Origin: Xenopus tropicalis
Taxonomy: Eukaryota; Chordata; Amphibia; Anura; Pipidae
DNA length: 64,000 bases
Assembly (NCBI RefSeq): GCF_000004195.4
Contig: NC_030681.2
Coordinates: 88,047,681 to 88,111,680, forward strand
Reading direction: 5' to 3'
Made by a program: the position numbers and the translations under genes. Positions 11,989 through 21,764 of the stretch are shown one piece after another (position 1 is the first letter of the stretch; the number at the start of each line of letters is the position of its first letter). The notes under the pieces were generated by a model, which saw nothing but the letters and a program-made list of their open reading frames with translations, ran no database searches and was not told where the DNA came from.

Positions 11989-12242
11989 CAGGGGCGAGCC
12001 AAGCCGACCGGCGCCCTAGGCAACCCGGTCGGCCAACCCCGCCCACCTACCCGCCCCCCCAAACGGTGCGCATGGGTGGGGCGGTGCGATTAGATCGCTC
12101 ATTGCCTCCGCCGCTAATGACAAGCGGCGGAGGCAATGACAAAGTAGCACTAGGGGTAGGCAGGAGAGGCTCCTGCCTGGCGCCCCTCAATCCTTGCGCC
12201 CTAGGCAGCTGCCTCTTCTGCCTACCCCTAGTTCCGGCCCTG
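11989..12242. mobile_element. hAT MITE with perfect 8-bp target duplication
   Basis: The 254-bp GC-rich element starts CAGGGGCGAGCC and ends AGTTCCGGCCCTG. ATGAATAT flanks it at 11981-11988 and 12243-12250, an exact hAT-type 8-bp duplication. The interior has an inverted repeat (cattgcctccgccgctaatg and its complement). The right half, gcctcttctgcctaccccta, recurs as a fragment at about 63335-63415. The 64-codon frame inside is incidental. Confidence 0.92.
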
Positions 12243-12250
12243 ATGAATAT

Positions 12251-12964
12251 GCTTCCCTAAACACATAGGCGGAGGGTGACTTTTTTGTTTGGGGAGGCTA
12301 AAGATGGCCCATACACAGACTGACCTACAGCTAATGTGACACTTAGTGGATTCGCTGCTGGCGTAAAAAGTTAACCTCCCAACTACCTCTTGCCATTCCC
12401 ACTGACTCCCAGGGATACTGTACAAAAGTGCGGGTGGGGGTGCTTTTTTTTTTTACCCTAAAATGTTTAGTATGTAAAAGTATTCATACGTGCACTTCTG
12501 TTAGGGGATCTGCAAACATTTGTGATCAGTTAGCTTAAAGGGCTAGTTCGCATTCAAATTCACTTTTATTTTTAATGGTTTTTCAGTTATTTAGCTTTTT
12601 GTTCAGCAGCTCTCCATTTGGTATTTCAGCAGCTATCTGGTTGCTAGGGTCTTATTTACCCTACCAACCAGGTAGTGGTTTAAACAAGAGATGGGAATAT
12701 GAATAGTTAAGGGGCCTACTTGGAAAAATAAGTAATACAAAATTATAATAATAATAAAATTGTAGCCTCACAGAGCAATATTTTTTGGCCCCCATTTGAA
12801 ATCTGGATAGAGGCAGAAGAGAGGCAAATTATTCAAAAAAATTAATTAGGAAGACCAATTGCAAAGTTGCTAGGAATAGGCCATTTTATAACATACTAAA
12901 GGTTAACTTAAAAGTGAACCACCCCTTTAGATGTGTTTATGTTAGTTTTATAGCAAGAAAGGCA
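12251..12964. repeat. Long interspersed repeat, copy A (empty-site paralogue of 52652-53958)
   Basis: Shares an extended block with 52652-53958: ggcggagggtga, ttgtttggggaggctaaaga, ccaactacctcttgcc, then a T2 MITE, then gatgtgttta, ttagttttatag and gcagtgg(a/g)tactgact. At 12733-12734 it has the intact target TA where copy B carries a 529-bp insertion. Similarity outside the T2 MITE on both sides shows that the T2 was already in place when the larger unit was copied. Confidence 0.85.
12535..12929. mobile_element. T2/Kolobok-type MITE inside copy A
   Basis: The left end is TTAAAGGGCTAGTTCGCATT and the right end GTGAACCACCCCTTTAG, so the right TTAA has mutated to TTAG. The interior matches 7861-8331 (ttcagcagctctccatttgg, gctatctggttgctagggtc). 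Confidence 0.85.
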
Positions 12965-12989
12965 GTGGATACTGACTCCCCATTATAAA

Positions 12990-13188
12990 AAGTGAGACGA
13001 GCTGATTCGGTCCCCGATCCGACTGGATTTTCTAACCTGCCGGATCGATATCTGGCCAATTTCAGGCCAGATATTGGTCGGCCAGGCCCCTCGGTTCTGC
13101 CCCTACACGGGGCGATAAGCTGCCGAAACGGTCCAAGGGACCGATATCGGAAGCTATAATCGGCCCGTGTATGGGGACCTTTAGGTGG
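12990..13188. mobile_element. MITE fragment of the CATACACGGGCCGAT family
   Basis: Contains tctaacctgccggatcgata, ggccagatattggtcgg, ggaccgatatcgg and the end CGGCCCGTGTATGGGGACC. The right end matches the nested copy at 31268-31442; the left end is degraded. The 113-codon minus frame over it is a repeat by-product. Confidence 0.7.
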
Positions 13189-13642
13189 CACTTTGTGGAA
13201 GAATTGTTGGCAGTCACTGGGGGCAATGATTGGTATCCTACAGATGACCTCTTTTATCATAGATATCCACATGTTCATATATCTGAAAATCTGTATGTAG
13301 ATGTTAAAATTAAAATTGGGTTAAAATGTAAGGGACATTACGCGATGGAAGTATTCTTATAAATAATGGAAGAGAAGACCTATTATAAAAAGGGAGCATT
13401 TTCCCTTTATCTTTTCACTTTTCAAGAAAATAAATAATTGGCTAATTTTACACCATTACAACAATAATATTTGTACATTACACCTTTAAAAAGAAATGTA
13501 TAGAACTGCAAATAATACCCTTTCCGAAGAAGAACTATTATGCTGACAACCCATTAGCAGCCCAGATTCAATAAAGCAGTGCATTATGTCTCAAATATGT
13601 TCTTCATTAGCAACATTATAAAAATGGTGTTCCAGAGATATA
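13189..13642. other. No recognisable feature
   Basis: AT-rich intergenic sequence. Confidence 0.45.
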
Positions 13643-13743
13643 TACAGAAAAAATAGGTTTGTTCTGCTTGATACATTGCTTTCTATATATATATATATAT
13701 TGGAAAATAATGTATCAAGCAGAACAAACCTATTTTTTCTGTA
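13643..13743. repeat. Perfect 35-bp inverted repeat around a TA tract
   Basis: Arms at 13643-13677 and 13709-13743 are exact complements over 35 bp, including the non-simple core GGTTTGTTCTGCTTGATACA. They are separated by a 31-bp AT-rich spacer holding a (TA) run. The arms are not terminal repeats of any family seen elsewhere in the window. A long RNA hairpin would form if the region were transcribed. Confidence 0.95.
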
Positions 13744-14192
13744 ATCAGCTAGAAAAGGCACATAATGTGATAATTCATGTTTGTTTAAAAGGAGCAGTCA
13801 ATAAACAAAAACAGCTTGTTAACAAAGAGGAAATAGCAGATAAGTCATTGAACCTCTTTAAAGGAAACATCACCCATATATTTTTTTTACAAAAATATTA
13901 AAAGTGTAATTACAAGCAAGTTTTCATTATAAATGAAATTAAAAATGTTTTAAAAGTAATTTGTAAGCGTAATGTTACAGGGTGAAAGAATATATGAGAA
14001 TACCTTCCTGTTGTGGCCTATGGCTTGGACAGTCATATTGCATAGTTGCCCACAAATGCAAACAGAAGGATTTTTGCATGATTATACTATAGAAGTGATT
14101 TCCTAAGAGGTGTTTTCCATAGGCAGCAATAGATAGCTATTTTCACATATTTTTTTTTTTGTTGTGCGGGAAATCATGCAGGTGACTACATT
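13744..14192. other. No recognisable feature
   Basis: AT-rich sequence. Frames here (13659-13901) overlap the inverted repeat and show no family motif. Confidence 0.45.
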
Positions 14193-14200
14193 CCATATGG

Positions 14201-14508
14201 CAGTGATCCCCAACCAGTGGCTCATAGGCAACATGTTGCTCCCCAACACCTTGGATGTTGCTCTCAGGGACCCCAAACCAGGTAGTTATTTTTGAATTCC
14301 TGACTTGGTGGCAAGTTTTGGTTGAATAAAAACAAGATTTACTACCAAATAAAGCCTCCTGTAAGCTAATAGTGTGCATAGAGGCTACCTAATAGCCAAT
14401 CTTAGCCCTTATTTGGCACCTCCATGAACTTTTATGATGCTTGTGTTGCTCTCCAAGTCTTTTTACATTTGCCTGTGGCTCACGAGTAAGAAAGGTTGGG
14501 GATCCCTG
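14201..14508. mobile_element. hAT MITE, full-length family copy
   Basis: The 308-bp element starts CAGTGATCCCCAACCAGTGG and ends GGTTGGGGATCCCTG. Flanks are CCATATGG (14193-14200) and CAATATGG (14509-14516), an 8-bp duplication with one mismatch. It contains cagcatagaggctacc-like and tggcacctccatgaac blocks also seen in the fragments at 2429-2579 and 9180-9310. Confidence 0.85.
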
Positions 14509-14516
14509 CAATATGG

Positions 14517-15690
14517 CATTACCCTTACTGTAATTGCTATTGAAATCAGTACTTGTCTGTCCCTTTCTACATTGCTGGTACTCATTCTTGAAACAATTCA
14601 GCAGAAGCCAGCTTTCCTCCAGCAAATACCCTAATTCCCACAATGGCTGGTATAAATCTTCACAGATCTTTTAGTTTTCTGGCTTCTGCTACATTGTTTC
14701 TGTAGCACTGCAAAGAATACAAAGAGGCGGGCAAGTAAATACAAGTTTCTTTCATTATGCAGAAACTGGGGCAGAAAAACTTCCAGAGGCTTGGGTATTG
14801 GAGATCCAGAATACCTTTGGTCTCAAGTATTCTGGATAACAGGTCCCTTGCCTGTACACAAATATATAGCAGCTGGTTTCATTTTGGGGAGCCTTGACCT
14901 TCATTATGCTCCTTCTATGCCCCTAGGGATGTATGGACTAAAAGGCTAAAATACTGGTGAAGATCTACTCAAAAGCAGATCTTAAAGATCAGCATGCTGT
15001 TGGCCATGAAGTTTAATGGTGCTTTTCTCTGAATGAATCAGTGGTGAGGGGAATATCACTGCAAACAAGGCATTTAGCTTATGATTATTATAGAGACTAC
15101 TAAGTAGTGAACAAGGTTTGACATGCAACTGCTGGTTGAGACTGTGAAAGTAACAACATAAAATTTTGATTTCTTGTAAAACACAGGGCCTCCATCATTA
15201 ATCATGGGACCATACTGATAAGTTAGCAGGGCCCTCCCCCATGAAGCCCCAAATAACTGCCCATCTGTCATCTGGGACCCCTAGGTGGGTCCTGCCAACA
15301 AGTAAAATGGGGCCCCAGTGGAAAACAAATGCCAGGTCACTCACTGATCTGCTTTAACCATACCTTGTTTATGGTGAAAAATATGCCCATGATCCACCCT
15401 AACCCCACCCACAAGCCCCTTTTTTGGTCTGCAAATCAGGTAGTCCCACTCTGCCACTAGACTCCTGACTGAAATAACCCCTGATGGTGGCCCTTGAAAA
15501 CCTACTGTTTGGAATGGATATATCACTTTTTTCATCCACTTTGCTATCCATAAAATTACTTACAGTTAGGGATAGTAAAGTAAAATAGACCTCCAGTATA
15601 TAGAAAGCCCAACAGACAGGTGGGACAACTTTCTGAATATACCAAGTGTGATTCCTAACACTACGAAAGCTTATATGAAAAAGTAGAAAG
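14517..15690. other. Intergenic region 3' of ripply2
   Basis: Holds a degenerate MITE piece at about 14785-14862 (tattctggataacaggtccc), a family also hinted at 28735-28815 and 50795-50860. The 100-codon minus frame at 15399-15701 runs up to the ripply2 polyadenylation signal but shows no known motif. No cyb5r4 exon recognised. Confidence 0.4.
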
Positions 15691-15709
15691 GTAATATGCA
15701 TTTTAGCCT

Positions 15710-15715
15710 TTTATT
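15710..15715 (-). terminator. ripply2: Predicted polyadenylation signal of ripply2
   Basis: The plus-strand TTTATT reads AATAAA on the gene strand. It is the only such hexamer I found in the 345 bp beyond the stop codon at 16054 and implies a 3' UTR of about 350-365 nt with cleavage near 15690-15700. The UTR itself has A/T-rich tracts. Confidence 0.65.
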
Positions 15716-16053
15716 ATAAATATCATCTTACAGCAGTACAAATAAAAAAATGAAATAAATTAGTCTCATTGAAGAAAAAAAGTGCTTTTTAAAATAAAAA
15801 AACGCCATCCTTACAGAGTTTTAAAAGAGGGCTTTAGTTCATTCATAAGGCAGAAGTTAAAGAACTTTATACAGATGTGAGGATTTAGCATCCAACAAGT
15901 AGGTATTATTGCAATATCAGGTGTTAAGAATGTCCACTGTGAGAGGTAATAGTTCCATGAACTGAACACATCTATCCGCGAAACTTTTCATCAACACCAA
16001 AGTCCTTCAGTCCTTCTCCACTGATTAAGCTACGATCTGTGACTGTCCAGGAT

Positions 16054-18058
16054 TTAATTATCGTACATTTCTTCACCTTCAGAATCACTGTCACTGTCTG
16101 TCTCCTGGTACAAGGATATTGTAGCTTGGACAGGGAAATGTCTCAATAATTGCTCCGCTTCCTGATACATGAAGTCATAGCATCTTGATTTGGGCCAAAA
16201 TAACCTGCAAAAGAATGAGAAAAAGTGCTAAGTAACTAAATGTGAAATGGATACCATCATTATTCATTATCCTAGTTTTTAACCCCATCAAACAGTTACA
16301 CATACACATTATTCAGTGTTCTTTTGCAAATCTGTAGTTTTTTTTAGTGTTTTGGACCACATATAAAAATCCCCAACTGACAGGTTTTTCCAGGAATCAG
16401 ATATCCATTTAGTGCCTATACATGGGCCAACAGTTCCAATACATGGGTCCTATACATAGTCAAGAATGAATGAATGGACACCATAAAGGCAATGACACAC
16501 AGAAAAGTCTAAAAAGGCAGTGCTAAATCACACAAAACAGCCCACCACATATTACACTGAAGTCACAGGCGTTCATATTTTTGGTTTTAATGTGTGATGC
16601 TATGATGCTGGAGAAGGCTCCATCTTGTCTGAAATTAGCCTCAGAACAGTTCTTTTATCTGAGAATTTGGAAGTACAAGTTAAGTATCACTTAAGTACTT
16701 ACTTAACAGGATGTTGAAAAGCTGAGGGTTTCCCTTTTTCATTCATATATGACCGATTGTCACTGTAGAACTAGAAATGGGAAAAAAAGAGGCATTTACA
16801 AAAATGGCAGAAAAGAATACTCGCAGGGGCTGATTTATAAACATAACACTAACATGTGCAAGTGCAGCTGCACCCAAATGAATGGAATATGCTCAGGTGC
16901 AGGGACATGTAGCCGAAATCCGCATAAAAATGCAAGAGAATGCAAAGTCTGCATATTTTGGCTACATGTGGCATTAGTCTAAGGTTTATGTTGCAGATAA
17001 GGGCTCTGGCACACGGGGGAGATTAGTCGCCCGCGATTTAACTCCCTGTTCGCGGGCGACTAATCTCCCCCGTGTGCCAGAGCCCTAACATATTACATGA
17101 GATTATCATTATCATTATTATTAACATGTATTTAGAAAGCACCAACATATTCCACAGTGTTGTACAACAAATAGGTGTATAACACTGTGTACATACAGAT
17201 TAAATACAAGTTTGTATTGCGAGTTGTTTCCAATATCCCAACATCCTCTGACTTATGAAGGCACTACACTTCATCCATAGGCATTTCTTGAAACAATACA
17301 GGCTTCCTATATTTTTAGTAACATTGGCATCAAGCATAATTTTTACCAGGCAGCAACTGTAATTCCTAAAGCACTGCTAGCATTACAGAATAATGTATCA
17401 GAAGCCAAAAGCTAAGGGTTACCTGCTGCAGGACTGTAGATTCACTGTGTGGAGTCGCATCTGTTCTGGGGGCTTGGTGCCAAGGTCTCCACAATGCCAC
17501 ATTACTGGAATACAGTACAACAAACACATTTGGTAATGAAACTCCTTTTGGTAAAACTGGTGGTCTCAGAGAGATACTACACAGAGGGCCTGGTTTATCT
17601 GCAGCTTTCTATTTATTAATATATAGGGGGTGCCATTTTGCTTGCTCCTACGTGCAGAAAGGAGCTGTGGGTTAAAGCACTAGATTCTGGCTCACAGTAA
17701 GTCTGACTCCTGGTGATGACTGTCACCTTTAGGCATTGGGTGAATTATAAATCCCCCCCGGGTCTCAGGGACAGAAAACATGAATGTTATATTACATGTC
17801 TGTATGATACCATTGGTAGCTATTTCCTAACTCGAATAATAACGATTTGTCATTTTCTCGAATAAATGATACAGGATAAATTGTCTGTAACCAATGGATG
17901 CCATACGCAAAGTGATTGGAAAGTTCAGTGCTATCGGTACTACACCCGTAGGGAGGAGTTAGTAGGCAAACAGCTCACACAAACCTGCATTGGCCCTCGC
18001 CAGGCGCGCCGGTGCCTGACCCGCAGCTCCCAAGGCCTCTCTGTTGATTTGACTCCAT
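16054..18058 (-). CDS. ripply2: Ripply2-type transcriptional co-repressor, four exons
   Basis: Coding exons, in gene order, are 17985-18058, 17423-17504, 16703-16770 and 16054-16204. All introns are GT-AG, with lengths 480, 652 and 498 bp. Phases agree at each junction (74, 82, 68 and 151 nt), giving 124 residues and a TAA stop. The product has WRPW at residues 30-33, the motif by which Ripply proteins recruit Groucho/TLE. It then has FQHPVKLFWPKS ahead of the Ripply homology block, ending FPVQATI at 98-104, and an acidic tail with SDSDSDSEGEE-like composition. LFWPKS, YQEAE and the overall length are closest to vertebrate Ripply2 rather than Ripply3. Family members turn T-box activators such as Tbx6 into repressors at somite boundaries. 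The start is the only ATG that joins WRPW in phase; 60 bp upstream of it is the predicted 5' UTR. Every exon is shorter than 155 bp. The exon 1 sequence is the least certain, having no motif. X. laevis names for this gene include bowline; which Xenopus paralogue this is cannot be decided here. Confidence 0.92.
17001..17085. mobile_element. 85-bp Harbinger-type hairpin MITE in ripply2 intron 2
   Basis: GGGCTCTGGCACACGGGGGA and its exact inverse form 36-bp arms around a loop with tttaactccctg. TAA flanks it at 16998-17000 and 17086-17088. It is the minimal version of the 9732-10287 elements, lacking their entire centre, and lies between exons 2 and 3 of ripply2. Confidence 0.92.
17098..17200. 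repeat. Interspersed repeat fragment in ripply2 intron 2
   Basis: Reads attattaacatgtatttaga, then gcaccaacatattccacagt and gttgtacaacaaata, a diverged head of the GCGCCAACATATTCCGCAGC family. Confidence 0.65.
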
Positions 18059-18117
18059 AGGGGAACCTTCTCGCCGTGTCTCAGACCTGCCTAATGATCC
18101 AACTTCCCTGACTCTCT

Positions 18118-18302
18118 CTACAACTCTCACTCATCAACTTCTGACTTTTATTAAGAGCCCTGGAATGCAAAGGTCTAGTCACCTCCCTTCGGGCCGAGGG
18201 CGACACTGAGGTGAGAGAGTAACTTTGCGTACACATGGGCAGGTGTGAAAGTGCGCACCCAGAGAGCCGGGACACGTGCTGCTGCGGCAGATGGTGCAGA
18301 TG
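18118..18302 (-). promoter_or_regulatory. ripply2: Ripply2 proximal promoter with T-box and E-box cluster
   Basis: On the gene strand a TATA-like TAATAAAA lies at 18146-18153, about 90 bp before the ATG, predicting a start site near 18118. T-box half-sites are AGGTGTGAAA at 18241-18250 (plus strand), AGGTGAGA at 18209-18216 and TCACCT at 18179-18184. E-boxes are CAGGTG at 18240-18245, which overlaps the best T-box site, CACGTG at 18273-18278, and CAGATG at 18288-18293 and 18297-18302. The stretch is richer in CpG than its surroundings. Xenopus bowline/ripply2 is known to be activated by Tbx6 with a Mesp-type bHLH factor and E47, so the layout fits. Function of each site is inferred. Confidence 0.62.
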
Positions 18303-18545
18303 GGCGCACTGCGCTCCTGCTGGGACCCATTAACTCTCCCACTCCCACTATTGCACAACTTGACTGGCACACCAACCACAGGCCAAGCCTTGCTTGTTCT
18401 TTTCATAGTATAGATTTGTATATTTACTCGGTGAAAAACATTAACAAAATTGAATATGTGCGGTAAATTTATCATTTATGCCTTTGCCCGATAGTAGTGA
18501 AATTGTTAGGTGCATTAACCTGTTTAAAATGCTGTAAAGGCCCAT
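18303..18545. other. Distal upstream region of ripply2
   Basis: A 98-codon minus frame (18179-18475) covers this and the promoter, but it has no motif and would lie upstream of the predicted start site. Rejected as a gene. Confidence 0.4.
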
Positions 18546-19116
18546 AGGCAATATTACTGCACTGCTTTTCAGACTAATAGTTCAAGCACAAGCACCACTT
18601 TGAGGCTTAATATTTTTCCACAGATAACCCCCCACCTCATAATGGCAGGGTCCTTATTAGACCAGCTCATTCTTTCCCTCCTTACCCTTTACCTTTGTCA
18701 GCAAGTATGTGTTCACCACTAACTTAAATTGGGGTAATGGTACAATATTACTGTACTAAGTAGAACAGAGGTTTTCACATGATAATGGTTCAAGCACTTT
18801 GAGGCTTAATATTTGACCACAGCCCCCAGCTCATAATGGCAGGATCCTTATTAGAACTGCATATTCTCTCTCCTTAATCTTTACCTTTGTCAGCAAGTCT
18901 GTGTTCACCACTAACTCAAATTGGGGTAAAGAGACAATATCACTGCACTAAGTAGAACAGAAGTTTTCATACTATAATGGTTTAAGCGCCAATTTGAGGC
19001 TTAATATTTAACCACAGACGCCCTTACCTAATTATTGGGGGGGGGGGGGTATCATCATTAGACCAGCTCATTCTCTCTTATAAACCCTTTCCCCTATGTC
19101 AGCTAGTCTGTGACTA
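18546..19116. repeat. Three-copy 195-bp tandem repeat upstream of ripply2
   Basis: The word TTGAGGCTTAATATTT (with small changes) recurs at 18599, 18799 and 18994, a spacing of 200 and 195 bp. Each unit also carries CAATAT(T/C)ACTG(C/T)ACT, cctttacctttgtcagcaag or a relative, and tgtgttcaccactaact. Copies 2 and 3 are the most alike. A 13-base G run in copy 3 (about 19037-19049) interrupts the pattern. The array ends at the MITE starting at 19117. Confidence 0.88.
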
Positions 19117-19448
19117 CTAAAGGTGGCCATACGCGTAGCAGTTCCGATCTTTAGTGCGACCACTGGTAGCATGAAAGATTGTTCCAACCCTCCACTGACG
19201 TTTAGGGCTGAATTGTCAGATATGGAGGTATAAACAAAAGAAATTTTACCTCCACCTAGACATTCAGCCCTGAACATAGATTTTGCTTGGGTGCGTTCAA
19301 AATCTAAATCTTTTAACCTGGGCAATCAATGACTCTACCGATATCCACAGCCTTCTGCGATATCGGTCGCTTCTTCGAGCAGCCATACACGCACCAAATA
19401 TTGTATGAAACGAGGTTTCGTACAATATTATTGGTGCGAGTATGGCCG
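19117..19448. mobile_element. MITE with AAGGTGGCCATACGCG end
   Basis: The left end is AAGGTGGCCATACGCG and the right end ATTGGTGCGAGTATGGCC. Internal features include gatatcggtcgcttcttcga and an inverted pair around cgaaacctcgtttcgta-type sequence shared with 31557-31870 (same subfamily: atgaaacgaggtttcgtaca here). Confidence 0.75.
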
Positions 19449-20744
19449 GCTTTACTCAGATTGGGATAATAACAATAACAGCCTGGAACAGATTGGTATT
19501 GGATAAACCGCACCTTGGGTTTGTAGGAGCTGAATATAAATATAATCTTTATTACTGTGATAGCTTAGTGCCGACTACTCAGACAATGTTTCAGAGTCAT
19601 AATACTGTATGCAAATGTGTAATGAGCATGAGGTGGTGCAGATACATGTATATTTGTCCACTATGTGGTTGTATTAGTACATATATGTTAGGGTCACTGT
19701 GGGTTCATAACCTTGAGTTTATGTTCTAGTTACATGTACTTTCCCGCCATCCTTATATTTCTCAGCACATTGCTCTTCTTTCTACCTGATACTTTTCATG
19801 GGAACCCATCCAGCAAGTGTTGCATTTGCTGTCTCTGTGCTTACATTTTGCTGCTTGTCAAGTATGAGTGTGAAAAATGCTGGGAACTATAATGAAGTAA
19901 ATGAAGTCCATTAGGGTACATTGGGCAGATTCAGTCAACATTCACACTTTGCGCTGATGTCTATGCACACAATAAAATCTGGCTGCAGCTCAGGACCAAG
20001 TTTGTAGGTGCCAATGTAAACATAACTTAATCTGCTCCTGCTAATGGGCCACAAAGGTGCCTAATGGAGGAGTGTTAATAACACCTCAGGCTTGAGAAAG
20101 AAACTCTGAGTGCTTTCCACTGTGATGCTCTGAAAATCTTTGCTGGAATTTATTTCAGTAGATTAATGCATTAATGAAAAATTAAAAATCACATTTCTTA
20201 TATTGCCAAAACTCTTATAACATCCCTGGAGAAAAATTGGACCTGATAATATTTTTCCTGACAGGGAAGCTAACAAAGTACTTCTCTCTTATACCGCACA
20301 TGGGAATAACAGTGTCACTGTATGAAATTATTTTGTTCCTGTTGTCTTATTGCACTCATTTAGAGCATTTGCTTTTGAAAACTGACAGCTGGTATGGTCT
20401 CAAAAATTAAAGGGAAACATTATGAGTGATAAAGGCATTCATACTAAGCAAATTGCTGTTGCCCACCATTTTAATTGTTTTTTTTTCCCCTTGGCTCTGC
20501 AGTTTGGGACATAGCCTGCCATCAAGGCACAATGACCTTATTATTTTAGGGCATTTGTTGGAATGTCAGAATGAGAGACGGATAAGGCAGGACCTGAGCA
20601 GAAAGATTAGCAATGAAAATAATAACAGAAATAAAAATGTAGCCTGACAATCACAGACACAGGGGACTAGAATGATTTTAACCTTAGAAAAAAAGGGAAT
20701 AATACAAAAACATAAATAATTACATGAAAACAATATTATTGTTA
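19449..20744. other. Intergenic, no feature recognised
   Basis: The 95-codon frame at 19442-19729 begins in the MITE end and has no family motif. At 20478-20502 a pyrimidine tract ending ctctgcag resembles a splice acceptor, but no recognisable exon follows. Confidence 0.4.
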
Positions 20745-20995
20745 TACTGTTGTCATATTGTTATTATTGTTATTATACTTTTTATAACACTGACATTCTG
20801 TAGGACTTTACAGAGATTATACATCATTTACATCAGTCCCTGTCGTGCTTACAATCTCCAGGGGTAAATTAACATGCCTGTATGAAGAAAATACATGCCC
20901 ATGTATGCCCATATGAAAAAAATATGCCCAGAGGAAACCCAAACACAGAGACAACATACAAACCTTATACAAATCTCACGTAACCTCCATATACA
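20745..20995. repeat. Interspersed frog repeat, long degenerate copy
   Basis: Head ttattatactttttataaca, middle atcagtccctgtcgtgctta, tail gaggaaacccaaacacagag followed by acaacatacaaacc. The order of these blocks matches the same family as 24222-24378 but extends further 3'. Confidence 0.65.
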
Positions 20996-21365
20996 GCTAA
21001 ATGTTAAAGAGAAAAAAGTTTGTGTTTAAACTCTGGCATCAAACGTGTGCACGCGCACGCATGCAAATAGTTTTACTTTCTCATGCTCGGAGCACCGGGG
21101 ATTGGCGCACAGGAGATTTAAGGGTGAGGGCAGACGAAGCATTAATCTGCTTCTCTCAGCCCTGTGCTTTTCTGCAATAAAGGCAGGGGTGTAACTACAG
21201 AAGAATCAAACCCTGTGAATGCAGGGGTCCAACAAAGCCCTAAATAATGAGCAATTTCAATATATCTTATCAAACCAGTGTTTTGGGGTCATAAATGGAA
21301 TTTGCTGTAAATAAATGACAATAGAAAGAGCCCTGCACACAGTATTTGAGCTGTGTTCTTGCTTT
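20996..21365. other. No recognisable feature
   Basis: Contains a short purine-pyrimidine alternating stretch near 21045-21062 (gtgtgcacgcgcacgcatgc), with possible Z-DNA character. Confidence 0.4.
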
Positions 21366-21764
21366 TTAAAGGAAAAGTAACACTAAAAAATTTTAAGTAA
21401 CAAATGTATTCTACCCTGCCCCAATAATTGCCCTATCCTGCAAACCATTTAGTATTTTGAATGCTTTATTACAAAATGCCTGTTAAAACTCGGCTTCATT
21501 TGAACAAAGGCGATACGGCAATGCAGGGGAAGCATCCACTATGCGACAATCGATTGATCGAGCCTAGCCTTGCTTCTTTATAGGAAGGAGTCATGCTAGG
21601 ATCGATCAATCGATTGCCGCATAGTGGATGCTTCCCCTGATACTTCCCCTGCCAAGTTGTAGCAGGTATTTTCTAATAAAGCATTCAAAATACTAAATAG
21701 TTTGCAGGATAGGGCAATTATTGGGGTAGGGTAGAATAGATTTTTAGTGTTACTTTTCCTTTAA
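21366..21764. mobile_element. T2/Kolobok-type foldback MITE, complete
   Basis: TTAAAGGAAAAGTAACACTA at the left is inverted at the right (tagtgttacttttcctttaa), with TTAA at both limits. The whole 399 bp is a nested palindrome: gcatccactatgcgacaatc faces its complement across a small centre. A 3'-truncated copy is at 48478-48757. Confidence 0.92.

Noticed and set aside
18179..18475. 98-codon minus frame upstream of ripply2 exon 1
   Set aside because: It lies in the predicted promoter, has no motif, and cannot join WRPW in phase as the short exon at 17985-18058 does.
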